Below are positions 26,004 to 34,228 of a stretch of DNA of 64,000 bases, piece by piece. The position numbers and the translations under genes are program-made. Location: assembly GCA_963792895.1 (NCBI GenBank), contig CAWBYA010000007.1, positions 1,054,001 to 1,118,000 of the forward strand. The letters run 5' to 3'. The notes under the pieces were generated by a model. It saw only the letters and a list, made by a program, of their open reading frames with translations, did not search any database and was not told the origin of the DNA. The first letter of the stretch is position 1; each line of letters opens with the position of its first letter. This DNA comes from UBA6912 sp963792895 (GTDB taxonomy: Bacteria; Actinomycetota; Acidimicrobiia; Spongiisociales; UBA5794).

Positions 26004-27634
26004 TGGCTGCGCCGATCGATCTTCACGAGGTTGCCGAGCGCGAGCTCGAAGCGTGTAGCCGCTACCCGTGGCGCCTCAAGGCGTGCAACAGCACGGCATG
26101 CCTCTCTGCAGGGGCAGGGGCGACGATGCAGGCCATGGGGCAAACGGTCGAGGCCGAGGACCTCGCCCTCGACGTCCAGCTCATCCCCACAGGGTGCATG
26201 GGGCTCTGCAGCCGGGGTCCGCTCGTCCGTCTGCTGCGCCGCGGCGGCAACGAGACCATGTACAGGGACGTCACACCCGAGGTCGGGATCGAGATCATCC
26301 GCAGCCACGTTCGCGATCACCAACCCGTCGAAGCGAGCTTGCTCGACCAGCACCTTCCATTCTTCGCCAGCCAGCGGCGCATCGTCCTGGCCAACAGCGG
26401 GATCACCAACCCCGATCGCATCGAGTCCTATGTCGCCCACGGCGGCTACCAAGCCTTGGAGAAGGCGCTCACGTCGATGACCTCCGAGGAGGTGGTCGAT
26501 CAGGTCCGGACCTCCGGGCTGCGGGGGAGGGGCGGCGCCGGCTATCCAACGGGGAGCAAGTGGGCGCTGCTCGCCGCAGCAGCCGGCGACGTCAAGTACC
26601 TGGTCGCCAACGGCGACGAGGGCGACCCCGGGGCCTACATGGACCGCACGGTGATGGAAGACGATCCTCACCGGCTCATCGAAGGCATGGCGATCGCCGC
26701 CTACGCAACGGGCGCCACCCAGGCCTACATCTACGTGCGAGCCGAATACCCGCGGGCCGTCGAGCGGCTCGACCGGGCGATCCGGGTCGCCAGGCGCAAC
26801 CGCCTCCTCGGCCGCCGCATCCTCGACACCGACTTCAACCTCGAGATCGAGGTCCGTATCGGTGCGGGCGCCTTCGTGTGCGGCGAGGAGACGGCGCTGA
26901 TGGCCTCGATCGAGGGCCGGCGTGGCACGCCGCGGCTGCGGCCGCCGTACCCGACCGAGCGCGGGTTGTGGGGCGCCCCGACAATGATCAACAACGTCGA
27001 GACGCTCGCCAACATCCCCACCATCGTTGCCAACGGCGGCGAGTGGTTCGCCTCCATCGGCACCCCGTCGAGCACGGGAACCAAGGTGTTCGCCCTGGCA
27101 GGCGACCTGGTCAACATCGGGCTCATCGAGGTACCGATGGGCATCACCTTGCGCCACATCGTGGAGGACATCGGCGGCGGCATCCCGAACGGCCGCAGCT
27201 TCAAGGCGGCCCAGACCGGCGGCCCCTCCGGTGGGTGCATCCCGGCCGAGTTCCTCGACACGCCTGTCGACTACGACAGCCTGCGCGAGCTGGGCTCGAT
27301 CATGGGCTCCGGCGGGCTCATCGTGATGGACGACCAGGTGCGCATGCCGGACGTCGCCAAGTTCTTCATGGAGTTCTCGATGGACGAGAGCTGCGGCAAG
27401 TGCACGCCGTGCCGCGCCGGCACCGTCCAGATGCACGGGATTCTCGACCGCATCACGGCGGGCACGGGCACGCAACGCGACCTGCGCGATCTCGAGCACC
27501 TGTGCCAGGTGGTGCGGGACACCTCGTTGTGCGGCCTCGGCCAGAGTGCCCCCAACCCCATCCTCAGCACGCTGCACTACTTCCGCAGCGAGTACGAGGA
27601 GCTCCTCGGCGACAGGGAGGCCGTCGATGCGTGA
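26003..27634 (+). CDS. hoxF: hydrogenase diaphorase subunit HoxF (NADH-binding, FMN)
   Basis: A 543-residue NuoF-like flavoprotein with an N-terminal [2Fe-2S] thioredoxin-like domain (CNSTACLSAGA and GCMGLCSRGP). The NADH site is GLRGRGGAGYPTGSKW near residue 171, the FMN site ANGDEGDPGAYMDR near 206, and the [4Fe-4S] site ESCGKCTPCRAG with a later CGLGQSAPNP. It catalyses NAD+/NADH exchange with the Fe-S chain of the hydrogenase. The length and order match HoxF of group 3d enzymes. The next ATG lies 8 bases inside its 3' end, so translation is coupled. Confidence 0.94.
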   Translation: MAAPIDLHEVAERELEACSRYPWRLKACNSTACLSAGAGATMQAMGQTVEAEDLALDVQLIPTGCMGLCSRGPLVRLLRRGGNETMYRDVTPEVGIEIIRSHVRDHQPVEASLLDQHLPFFASQRRIVLANSGITNPDRIESYVAHGGYQALEKALTSMTSEEVVDQVRTSGLRGRGGAGYPTGSKWALLAAAAGDVKYLVANGDEGDPGAYMDRTVMEDDPHRLIEGMAIAAYATGATQAYIYVRAEYPRAVERLDRAIRVARRNRLLGRRILDTDFNLEIEVRIGAGAFVCGEETALMASIEGRRGTPRLRPPYPTERGLWGAPTMINNVETLANIPTIVANGGEWFASIGTPSSTGTKVFALAGDLVNIGLIEVPMGITLRHIVEDIGGGIPNGRSFKAAQTGGPSGGCIPAEFLDTPVDYDSLRELGSIMGSGGLIVMDDQVRMPDVAKFFMEFSMDESCGKCTPCRAGTVQMHGILDRITAGTGTQRDLRDLEHLCQVVRDTSLCGLGQSAPNPILSTLHYFRSEYEELLGDREAVDA

Positions 27635-28370
27635 CCGGCGTCAAACCGTGACCGTCAGTTTCGACGGAGTCGAGGTCGAGGCCTACGCCGACGAGTCCGT
27701 GCTGCAAACGGCACGGCGGGTCGGCGTTGGGATCCCGTCGCTGTGCTTCCTCGAAGGATTGTCGGTGTGGGGTGGGTGCCGGCTGTGTGTCGTCGAGGTG
27801 GCCGAGGACCATCGGTTGCGGCCTGCGTGTGCGACGCCGGTGGCCACCGACATGGAGATCCTGGTGGACACCCCGCAGCTACGCGCCCACCGCAAGGCGA
27901 TACTCGAGCTGCTGTTCGCCGAGGGCAACCACGTCTGCGCCGTGTGCGTCTCCAACGGAAACTGTGAGCTGCAGGACATGGCCGTCAAGTGCGGCATGGA
28001 CCACGTTCGCTACGACCAGCAGGCCCCGGTGCGACAGGTCGACGCCAGCCACCCCAAGTACGTCTTCGATCCCAACCGGTGCATCCTCTGCACACGGTGT
28101 GTGCGAGTGTGTGACGAGATCGAAGGCGCCCACGTGTGGGACATCGCCGCCCGCGGCGCCAATGCCGAACTCGTCACCGAACTGGACAAGCCGTGGGGTG
28201 AGTCGACGTCCTGCACGTGGTGCGGCAAGTGTGTTGCGGTATGTCCTACCGGGTCGCTGTTCTACCAAGGCAGCGCAGTGGGGGAGATGCACCACTCCGC
28301 CGACACGATCAAGCGCCTCGCCGCCGCCCGGTTGCGGCATGAGTTCCTCGACCCGGAGGCCAAGAGGTGA
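27627..28370 (+). CDS. hoxU: hydrogenase diaphorase subunit HoxU (Fe-S relay)
   Basis: A 247-residue NuoG-N-terminal-like protein carrying an electron relay. An N-terminal plant-type [2Fe-2S] domain has CFLEGLSVWGGCRLC with a fourth Cys in RPACATP. A His-ligated [4Fe-4S] site is HVCAVCVSNGNCELQ. Two ferredoxin [4Fe-4S] sites follow in CILCTRCVRVCDE and CTWCGKCVAVCPTG. The protein ends after the second ferredoxin motif pair, as HoxU does, and lacks the molybdopterin-like part of NuoG. It passes electrons between HoxF and HoxY. The stop overlaps the next start as GTGA. Confidence 0.94.
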   Translation: MRDRRQTVTVSFDGVEVEAYADESVLQTARRVGVGIPSLCFLEGLSVWGGCRLCVVEVAEDHRLRPACATPVATDMEILVDTPQLRAHRKAILELLFAEGNHVCAVCVSNGNCELQDMAVKCGMDHVRYDQQAPVRQVDASHPKYVFDPNRCILCTRCVRVCDEIEGAHVWDIAARGANAELVTELDKPWGESTSCTWCGKCVAVCPTGSLFYQGSAVGEMHHSADTIKRLAAARLRHEFLDPEAKR

Positions 28371-28909
28371 GCAAGCCGCGTTTTGCGACGGTGTGGCTGG
28401 GCGGGTGCTCGGGCTGTCACATGTCGTTCCTCGACATGGACGAGTGGCTCTTCGAGCTGTCTGCGCTGGTCGACGTCGTGTACAGCCCAATTGCCGACGT
28501 GAAGGTCTTCCCCCAGGGAGTGGACATCACGCTCGTCGAGGGGGCGGTGGCCAACGAGGACAACGTCGAGCTGGCTCGCATCGTGCGGAGCCACTCGAAG
28601 GTGGTCGCTTCATTCGGCGACTGTGCCGTGTCCGGCAATGTCACCGGGCTGCGCAATCCGCTCGGCGACCCGAGGGCGATCCTGGAACGGGTCTACGTCG
28701 AGGCTCCCGACCGCGATGGCGTCGTGCCCGAGGCCGACGGCATCGTCCCGCCGCTGCTCCCCAAAGTGCTTCCTCTCCACAAGGTCATCCCGGTGGACTT
28801 CTACATGCCGGGCTGTCCGCCATCAGCGGCGGAGATCCGCCGCGCCGTCGAGACGCTGCTTGCCGGAGGGCGGAGCCACGCCGTTCGCGAAGACATCCGG
28901 CCCGGGTAG
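28367..28909 (+). CDS. hoxY: [NiFe]-hydrogenase small subunit HoxY
   Basis: A 180-residue small subunit of the short, single-cluster type found in group 3 hydrogenases. The proximal [4Fe-4S] ligands are visible in WLGGCSGCHMSF, in FGDCAVSGN and in MPGCPPSA. There is no signal peptide and no distal cluster domain, so the enzyme is cytoplasmic. The start is GTG, overlapping the hoxU stop. It sits between the diaphorase module and the catalytic subunit. Confidence 0.94.
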   Translation: MSKPRFATVWLGGCSGCHMSFLDMDEWLFELSALVDVVYSPIADVKVFPQGVDITLVEGAVANEDNVELARIVRSHSKVVASFGDCAVSGNVTGLRNPLGDPRAILERVYVEAPDRDGVVPEADGIVPPLLPKVLPLHKVIPVDFYMPGCPPSAAEIRRAVETLLAGGRSHAVREDIRPG

Positions 28910-28920
28910 GAGAGACGACA

Positions 28921-30360
28921 GTGCACGACCTCGTAGTGATCGATCCCGTCACCCGCATCGAAGGGCATGCGAAGATCACGATCGCCCTCGACGATGCCGG
29001 CGCCGTCGCCGATGCCCGTTTCCACGTCACCGAGTTCCGCGGTTTCGAGGAGTTCTGCAAGGGACGGCCGGTGTGGGAGATGCCCAGCCTGACTGCGCGG
29101 ACGTGCGGGATCTGCCCGGTGAGCCACCTGCTCGCGTCCGCCAAGACCGGCGACGCCATCATGGGGGTGCGCATCCCGCCGACCGCGGTGAAGTTGCGCC
29201 GCATCGCCAACCTCGGGCAGATCATCCAGTCCCACGCCCTCAGCTTCTTCCACTTGAGTGCTCCCGATCTGCTGCTGGGCATGGACGCAGATCCGGCGAT
29301 TCGCAACGTCTTCGGGCTCATGGCGTCCGAGCCGGAGCTCGCCAGGCGCGGCATTCGGCTGCGCAGCTTCGGGCAGTCGGTCATCGAGGCGATCGCCGGC
29401 CGCAAGGTGCACTCCCCTGGAATCGTGCCAGGCGGCATCGCCCAGCCGATGTCCGGCGCGACCCGTGACCGGCTCCGCGAGGCGCTGGTCGAGGCGCGGC
29501 AGACGGCCGAGGATGCGGTAGCTCTCTTCACCGGCATGCTCGACCAGTTCGATCGGGAGGTGGGAGCCTTCGGCTCGTTCCCCAGCCTCCACATGGGGCT
29601 CGCCAACGATGCGGGTACCTGGGAGCACTACGACGGTCACCTGAAGATCGTCGATGCAGATGGCGCCGTGGTGGTCGATGGTGTCGATCCGGCCGAGTAC
29701 CGGACCATCATCGGCGAGGCGGGGCGGCACGACTCGTACCTGAAGTCGCCGTACTTCAAGCCACGGGTTTCGTCAGAAGACGACCCGGCTGCGGGCACGT
29801 ATCGCGTCGGACCGCTCGCCCGGCTCAACGTGTGCGCAACGATGGGGGTGCCCACCGCCGACGAGGCCCTCGCGGAGTACCGGGAGCGGGCGGGAGGCGT
29901 CGCCAACTCGTCGTTCTTCTATCACTATGCGCGGCTCATCGAGATCCTCGCCGCCACCGAGCACATGGCCGACCTCCTCGGCGATCCCGGAATCACCGAT
30001 GCCAAGGTCCGCGCCACGGCAGGCATCAACCGGTTCCATGCAGTGGGTGCGTCCGAGGCGCCGCGCGGCACGCTGTTCCACGAGTACACGGTCGACGAGC
30101 ACGGCATCCTGACCGACGTCAACATGATCATCGCCACCGGTCAGAACAACTTGGCGATGAACGCCACCGTGCTCCAGATCGCAAGAGAATGGATCGACGG
30201 GCCGACGATCCCAGAGGGGATCCTCAACCGGGTGGAAGCGGGGATCAGGGCCTTCGACCCCTGCTTGAGCTGCTCGACGCATGCGATCGGCCAGATGCCA
30301 CTGGTGGTCGAACTGGTCGGGCCCGACGGAGAGACGGTGTGCCGGGTCCAGCGTGACTGA
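28921..30360 (+). CDS. hoxH: [NiFe]-hydrogenase large (catalytic) subunit HoxH
   Basis: A 479-residue catalytic subunit. Nickel-iron ligands are in the L1 motif RTCGICPVSH (C62, C65) and the L2 motif DPCLSCSTHA (C448, C451). After L2 a C-terminal peptide of about 24 residues remains, the part a maturation protease removes once nickel is inserted. The RIEGHAKI start is typical. The GTG start has AGGAGAG upstream. With HoxEFUY it forms a group 3d bidirectional NAD-linked hydrogenase that can oxidise H2 or dispose of NADH electrons. Nickel-insertion (hyp) genes are not in this window. Confidence 0.95.
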   Translation: MHDLVVIDPVTRIEGHAKITIALDDAGAVADARFHVTEFRGFEEFCKGRPVWEMPSLTARTCGICPVSHLLASAKTGDAIMGVRIPPTAVKLRRIANLGQIIQSHALSFFHLSAPDLLLGMDADPAIRNVFGLMASEPELARRGIRLRSFGQSVIEAIAGRKVHSPGIVPGGIAQPMSGATRDRLREALVEARQTAEDAVALFTGMLDQFDREVGAFGSFPSLHMGLANDAGTWEHYDGHLKIVDADGAVVVDGVDPAEYRTIIGEAGRHDSYLKSPYFKPRVSSEDDPAAGTYRVGPLARLNVCATMGVPTADEALAEYRERAGGVANSSFFYHYARLIEILAATEHMADLLGDPGITDAKVRATAGINRFHAVGASEAPRGTLFHEYTVDEHGILTDVNMIIATGQNNLAMNATVLQIAREWIDGPTIPEGILNRVEAGIRAFDPCLSCSTHAIGQMPLVVELVGPDGETVCRVQRD

Positions 30361-30787
30361 CCTGCTCGTCATCGGATACGGCAACGACCTGCGCCGGGAT
30401 GACGGTGCGGGACGGGTCGTCGCCGACTCGATCGAGGAGAAGGCGCTTCCCGGGGTGACGGTGCTGTCGGTGTCGCAGCTCACCCCTGAGCTCGCTTTGG
30501 AGATTGCCGGCAAGGAGCGCGTCGTGTTCGTCGACGCAAGCGTTGATGCGGCTGCGCTGCGCACCGAGGCCGTCGGGCCAGGGGAGGCGGCTGGTGGCGT
30601 GATGACGCACCACGGCGATCCGGCGAGCCTGCTCTCGCTCGTGGCCACGGTCGGCCCGGTACCAGGCGAAGCGATCGTCGTCTCGATTCCCGCAACCGAC
30701 CTCGCGCTCGGTTTCGACCTCTCCCCTGCGACGGCGAGGGCGGTCGCCGAGGCGATCGACCTGATCGTTGCGATGGCAGGGGAGTGA
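30353..30787 (+). CDS. hoxW: hydrogenase maturation endopeptidase (HoxW-type)
   Basis: A 144-residue protein of the HyaD/HoxW/HycI protease family. It has the N-terminal VIGYGNDLRRDDGAG, whose Asp binds the nickel in the precursor, then VVFVDASVD with the second acidic ligand, and THHGDPASLL with the His. It should cleave the C-terminal tail of HoxH. The GTG start is 8 bases inside hoxH, so it is translationally coupled with its substrate. It is the last gene of the hox operon. Confidence 0.9.
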   Translation: MTDLLVIGYGNDLRRDDGAGRVVADSIEEKALPGVTVLSVSQLTPELALEIAGKERVVFVDASVDAAALRTEAVGPGEAAGGVMTHHGDPASLLSLVATVGPVPGEAIVVSIPATDLALGFDLSPATARAVAEAIDLIVAMAGE

Positions 30788-30789
30788 GC

Positions 30790-31060
30790 GAGCAATCAGT
30801 CGCGCGGCCAGCGGTTCGCCCGGCGTCCGGGGCGTGAGCAGCGAGGCGCTGCGTTCGGCGTCGACCTCCCTGGGCCGGCTGTCGACCGACCCGAAGCAGA
30901 GCGATTCCTCGACGAGGTCGTCGTACGCGATCGAGGGCTCCTGGCTGATCCTCTCGAAGGTCACCACCCAGAAGCCGGGTGTCGACCGGTGGTTGGCGGA
31001 CAGCCACGACCGGAGCTCGCCACGCAACCGCACCGTCACGAACCCGGAGGCGTCAGACAA
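30790..31060 (-). pseudogene. remnant of a YdeI/OmdA-family gene
   Basis: On the minus strand the translation includes GELRSWLSANHRSTPGFWVV, PSIAYDDLVEESLCFGSVDS and RSASLLTPRTPGE. This matches the N-terminal half of YdeI/OmpD-associated proteins, which are normally about 190 residues. The match stops where the strand meets hoxW, and no start or C-terminal half is present. It therefore looks like a truncated leftover between two operons. Confidence 0.55.
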
Positions 31061-31062
31061 GA

Positions 31063-31875
31063 TCAGCCGCGCTTCTTGGCCTTGCGGTAGCGGCGCACCG
31101 ACAGTGGGGCGAAGACGGCGATGATGACGACGATCCACATCAGCGTGTAGAGCACAGGATTCCGCAGCGGCCACACCGTCGGCTCGGGGGTGCCGAGCGG
31201 GATGTTTCCGAACAGCTCGCGCGCTGCCTGGGTGATCGCCGACACCGGGTTCCACTCGGCGAACACCCTGAGTACGCCGGGCAGGTTCTCGGCAGGCACG
31301 AACGTGTTGGCGATGAACGTGAGGGGGAACATCACCATGAAGGCGGCGTTGTTGATGACCTCGACGCTCGGCACCAACAAGCCCACGTACGCCATGACCC
31401 ATGAGAATGCGTAGGCGAACAAGAGCAGGAGCCCGAACCCGGCGAGCGCATCGACTATCCCGTTGTGGATGCGCCAGCCGACGATGAGGCCGCTCAGCGC
31501 CATGATGACCAGCGAAGCTGCGTTGTAGATGACGTCGCTTGCGGTGCGGCCGACCAGCACGGCCGAGCGCGACATCGGGAGCGACCTGAACCGGTCGATG
31601 ATGCCCTTCTGCATGTCGTCTGCGAGCCCAGCCCCGGTGAACGTCGCACCGAAGATGACCGTCTGGGCGAAGATCCCCGCGATGAGGAACTCGCGGTAGG
31701 AGCCGCCGGGGATCTCGATCGAACCGCCGAACACGTAGGCGAAGAGCAGCACGAACATGATCGGTGAGATCAGCACGAACACGAGGACCTCGGGCACGCG
31801 CTTGATCTTGATGACGTTGCGCTTGGCGATGACGGCGCCGTCGGAGAGGGCGTAGAGGATCCGCTCCACGATCAT
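31063..31875 (-). CDS. ABC-2 transporter permease, DrrB-like
   Basis: A 270-residue membrane protein with six helices. The family-typical central stretch is LADDMQKGIIDRFRSLPMSRSAVLVGR, the ABC2 membrane signature of DrrB-type permeases (the Arg-Ser-Leu-Pro-Met core is the key part). A Lys/Arg-rich C-terminus follows. Its ATG overlaps the stop of the ATPase (ATGA), giving an operon ATPase-permease read from 32861 downward. It probably exports a hydrophobic compound. Confidence 0.88.
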   Translation of the reverse strand: MIVERILYALSDGAVIAKRNVIKIKRVPEVLVFVLISPIMFVLLFAYVFGGSIEIPGGSYREFLIAGIFAQTVIFGATFTGAGLADDMQKGIIDRFRSLPMSRSAVLVGRTASDVIYNAASLVIMALSGLIVGWRIHNGIVDALAGFGLLLLFAYAFSWVMAYVGLLVPSVEVINNAAFMVMFPLTFIANTFVPAENLPGVLRVFAEWNPVSAITQAARELFGNIPLGTPEPTVWPLRNPVLYTLMWIVVIIAVFAPLSVRRYRKAKKRG

Positions 31876-32861
31876 GCCTCCACAGGAGCCGGCCGGGCGT
31901 CGTCGGCCGCTGAATCCGCGACGACGGCGGCATGGCCGGTGAGGGTGAGGAACACGTCGTCGAGGGTCGGGCGGCGCAGGCCCACGTCGCGCAGCTCGAT
32001 GCCTGCTTCTTCGAACGCCCGCAGCGCCGCCCGGAGCGTCGGCGGGCCGCCTGCGATCGGGGCGACGAGCGTGCGGGCCCGCCGATCGGCGCGCACCTCA
32101 CCGACGGCGAATCGAGCGAGCAGCTCCACCCCGGGTTGCAGTGCGTCTGGCGAGACGAGCGTCGCCTCGATGCGCTCGCCACCGATCATGCTCTTCAGCT
32201 CGTCCGGGTGTCCGTGGGCGATCTCCTTTCCGTGGTCGATCACGACGATGTCGTCCGCGAGCTGGTCCGCCTCCTCGAGGTACTGAGTGGTGAGCAGCAA
32301 TGAGGTTCCCTTTCCCACCAAATCGCGAATCACTCCCCACAGGTCGGTTCGGCTCTTCGGGTCGAGCCCGGTTGTCGGCTCGTCGAGGAACAAGACCGGT
32401 GGCTCGGCAACGAGGGCACCTGCGAGGTCGAGGCGGCGCCGCATGCCCCCGGAATACGTCTTGACGGGACGATCCGCAGCAGCGCTCAGATCGAAGCGGT
32501 CGAGGAGCTCCCTGGCCCGGATGCGGGCCCGGCTGCGGCCGAGGTGGTACAGGCGCCCGATCATGTCGAGGTTCTCGAAGCCCGTGAGGTTCTCGTCGAC
32601 GGCTGCGTACTGGCCCGACAGGCCGATGCGCTTGCGCACCTCATCCGGGTTGCGGAGCACGTCGATACCGGCCACCCGAGCCGAACCGGCGTCCGGCTCG
32701 AGGAGCGTCGTCAGGATCGAGACGGCGGTCGTCTTCCCAGCGCCGTTGGGACCGAGTAGCCCGAGCACGGTGCCCTCCTCGGCCGCCAGGTCGAGCCCGT
32801 CGAGGGCGGTGACCTTGCCATACCGTTTCACCAAACCCGTGGCTTCGACGATGATGCTCAT
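31872..32861 (-). CDS. ABC transporter ATP-binding protein, DrrA-like
   Basis: A 329-residue ATPase with Walker A GPNGAGKTT, signature YSGGMRRRLDLAGAL, Walker B VLFLDEPTTGLDP and the Q/H-region LLLTTQYLEEADQLAD. The C-terminal part ends with LRDVGLRRPTLDDVFLTLTGH, the hallmark of daunorubicin-resistance DrrA proteins. I took the ATG at 32861; the longer frame to 32999 is Pro/Arg-rich and unsupported. It energises the DrrB-like permease encoded next. Confidence 0.92.
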   Translation of the reverse strand: MSIIVEATGLVKRYGKVTALDGLDLAAEEGTVLGLLGPNGAGKTTAVSILTTLLEPDAGSARVAGIDVLRNPDEVRKRIGLSGQYAAVDENLTGFENLDMIGRLYHLGRSRARIRARELLDRFDLSAAADRPVKTYSGGMRRRLDLAGALVAEPPVLFLDEPTTGLDPKSRTDLWGVIRDLVGKGTSLLLTTQYLEEADQLADDIVVIDHGKEIAHGHPDELKSMIGGERIEATLVSPDALQPGVELLARFAVGEVRADRRARTLVAPIAGGPPTLRAALRAFEEAGIELRDVGLRRPTLDDVFLTLTGHAAVVADSAADDARPAPVEA

Positions 32862-32992
32862 GGCTTGAGTTCTACCACGCTTGGTTCGCCAGATTGACGG
32901 CCGACGCCGCCGTGGTCTGCCCACGCCGGGCCAGAGCGTGTGCGAGAATGGCGGCAATGGCCGCCGTACCGGTGGCCGGCCTGGAGGCCGAC

Positions 32993-33097
32993 ATGGCAAA
33001 CAAGGACAAAGGTGGCAAGAGCACCAAGAAGGTGGCCGCCAAGGACCTCAAGCAGAAGCGCCTCGAGAAGCGAGCGAAGAGGAACGCCGGCAGCTAA
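32993..33097 (+). CDS. 34-residue very basic small protein
   Basis: MANKDKGGKSTKKVAAKDL is followed by an alternating Lys/Arg/Glu helix ending RAKRNAGS. It contains about 13 Lys/Arg in 34 residues and has no hydrophobic segment. A GGAGG ribosome site sits 6 bases before the ATG. Very similar short lysine-rich proteins beginning MAKKDKGGKS are seen across actinobacteria, and nucleic-acid association is a guess. Its size is below normal gene-calling limits. Confidence 0.6.
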   Translation: MANKDKGGKSTKKVAAKDLKQKRLEKRAKRNAGS

Positions 33098-33174
33098 CCG
33101 AGCAGGCTGCCGCAGATGCCGAGTGGTCTCGTGCCGCCGCGTCGCCCCACGAGTGGCTTGACTCGTCGTTGATC

Positions 33175-34218
33175 ATGTCATCCGCGCCCGGCCGGTCGAG
33201 TCCCCCGCTGCGGGTGGCGGTGCTCGCCCCGATCTCTTGGCGCGTTCCGCCGCGCCACTACGGCCCGTGGGAGTTGTTTGCTTCTCTCCTCACCGAGGGC
33301 TTGGTTGCTCGCGGCGTCGACGTCACCCTCTTTGCGACCGCAGACTCAGTCACGTCTGCCCGGCTGGTTGGCGTGGCGCCGACCGGCTATTCCGAGGATC
33401 CCACCATCGACGCCCAGGCGTGGGGAGCGCTCCACATCGCCGGTGTCTTCGAGCGCGCCGCAGACTTCGATCTGATCCACAACAGCTTCGACTTCCTGCC
33501 GCTCACCTACACGCGTCTCGTCGACACCCCCGTCGTCACGACGATTCACGGGTTCGCCTCCGATGCGACGCTCCCGGTCTACGCCGCATACGCCGACATC
33601 GTCCACTACGTGGCAATCAGCGACGCCGACCGACACCCAGCCCTCCCGTATGCAGCGACGATCCATCACGGCATCGACCTCGGCTCGTTCGACCTGGGGC
33701 CGGGCGGCGAATCGCTTGCGTTCTTCGGGCGGATCCATCCCGACAAGGGGACGGCGGTCGCGATCCGGGTTGCGGCGGGCGCCGGCCTTCCGCTCGTCAT
33801 CGCAGGGATCATCCATGACCAGGACTACTTCGACCGCGACGTCGCCCCTCACATCGACGGCGATCGCGTGACGTACCTCGGTCCCGTCGGCCCTGCGGAC
33901 CGGCAAGAGATCTTGGGGAGCGCGGGAGCCCTCCTGCACCTCATCGATTTCGATGAGCCGTTCGGGTTCAGCGTCGTCGAGGCGATGGCGTGTGGCACGC
34001 CGGTCATCGCCCACGCTCGCGGTTCGATGCCCGAGATCATCACGCCGGGCGTCAACGGGTTCCTTGTTGCCACGGTGGAGGACGCGGTTGGTGCCGTCGA
34101 AGATGCCCGCAATCTCGATCGGGCAGCCGTTCGTGCCTCTGTCATGGGGAAGTTCGACGCAGGCAGGATGGTCGACGACTACCTCGCGCTGTACCGTCGG
34201 ATTCTCGGAAGAACCTGA
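33175..34218 (+). CDS. GT4-family glycosyltransferase
   Basis: A 347-residue GT-B fold transferase. The N-terminal domain opens with LRVAVLAPISWRVPPRHYGPW and a glycine-poor acceptor region. The C-terminal nucleotide-sugar site has FGRIHPDKGTAVAIRVAA and the EX7E-type motif DEPFGFSVVEAMACGTPVIA. It converges on the GH130-type gene 10 bases away. It lies in a glycan cluster with a second GT4 enzyme, so it probably helps to build a mannose-containing or similar oligosaccharide. The donor is not predictable. Confidence 0.88.
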   Translation: MSSAPGRSSPPLRVAVLAPISWRVPPRHYGPWELFASLLTEGLVARGVDVTLFATADSVTSARLVGVAPTGYSEDPTIDAQAWGALHIAGVFERAADFDLIHNSFDFLPLTYTRLVDTPVVTTIHGFASDATLPVYAAYADIVHYVAISDADRHPALPYAATIHHGIDLGSFDLGPGGESLAFFGRIHPDKGTAVAIRVAAGAGLPLVIAGIIHDQDYFDRDVAPHIDGDRVTYLGPVGPADRQEILGSAGALLHLIDFDEPFGFSVVEAMACGTPVIAHARGSMPEIITPGVNGFLVATVEDAVGAVEDARNLDRAAVRASVMGKFDAGRMVDDYLALYRRILGRT

Positions 34219-34228
34219 CGGCTGCCGC

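Noticed and set aside
25470..28370. hoxEFU as part of a respiratory complex I (nuoEFG)
   Set aside because: HoxU is short, ending after the second ferredoxin motif pair, and hydrogenase subunits plus protease follow directly; no other nuo genes occur.
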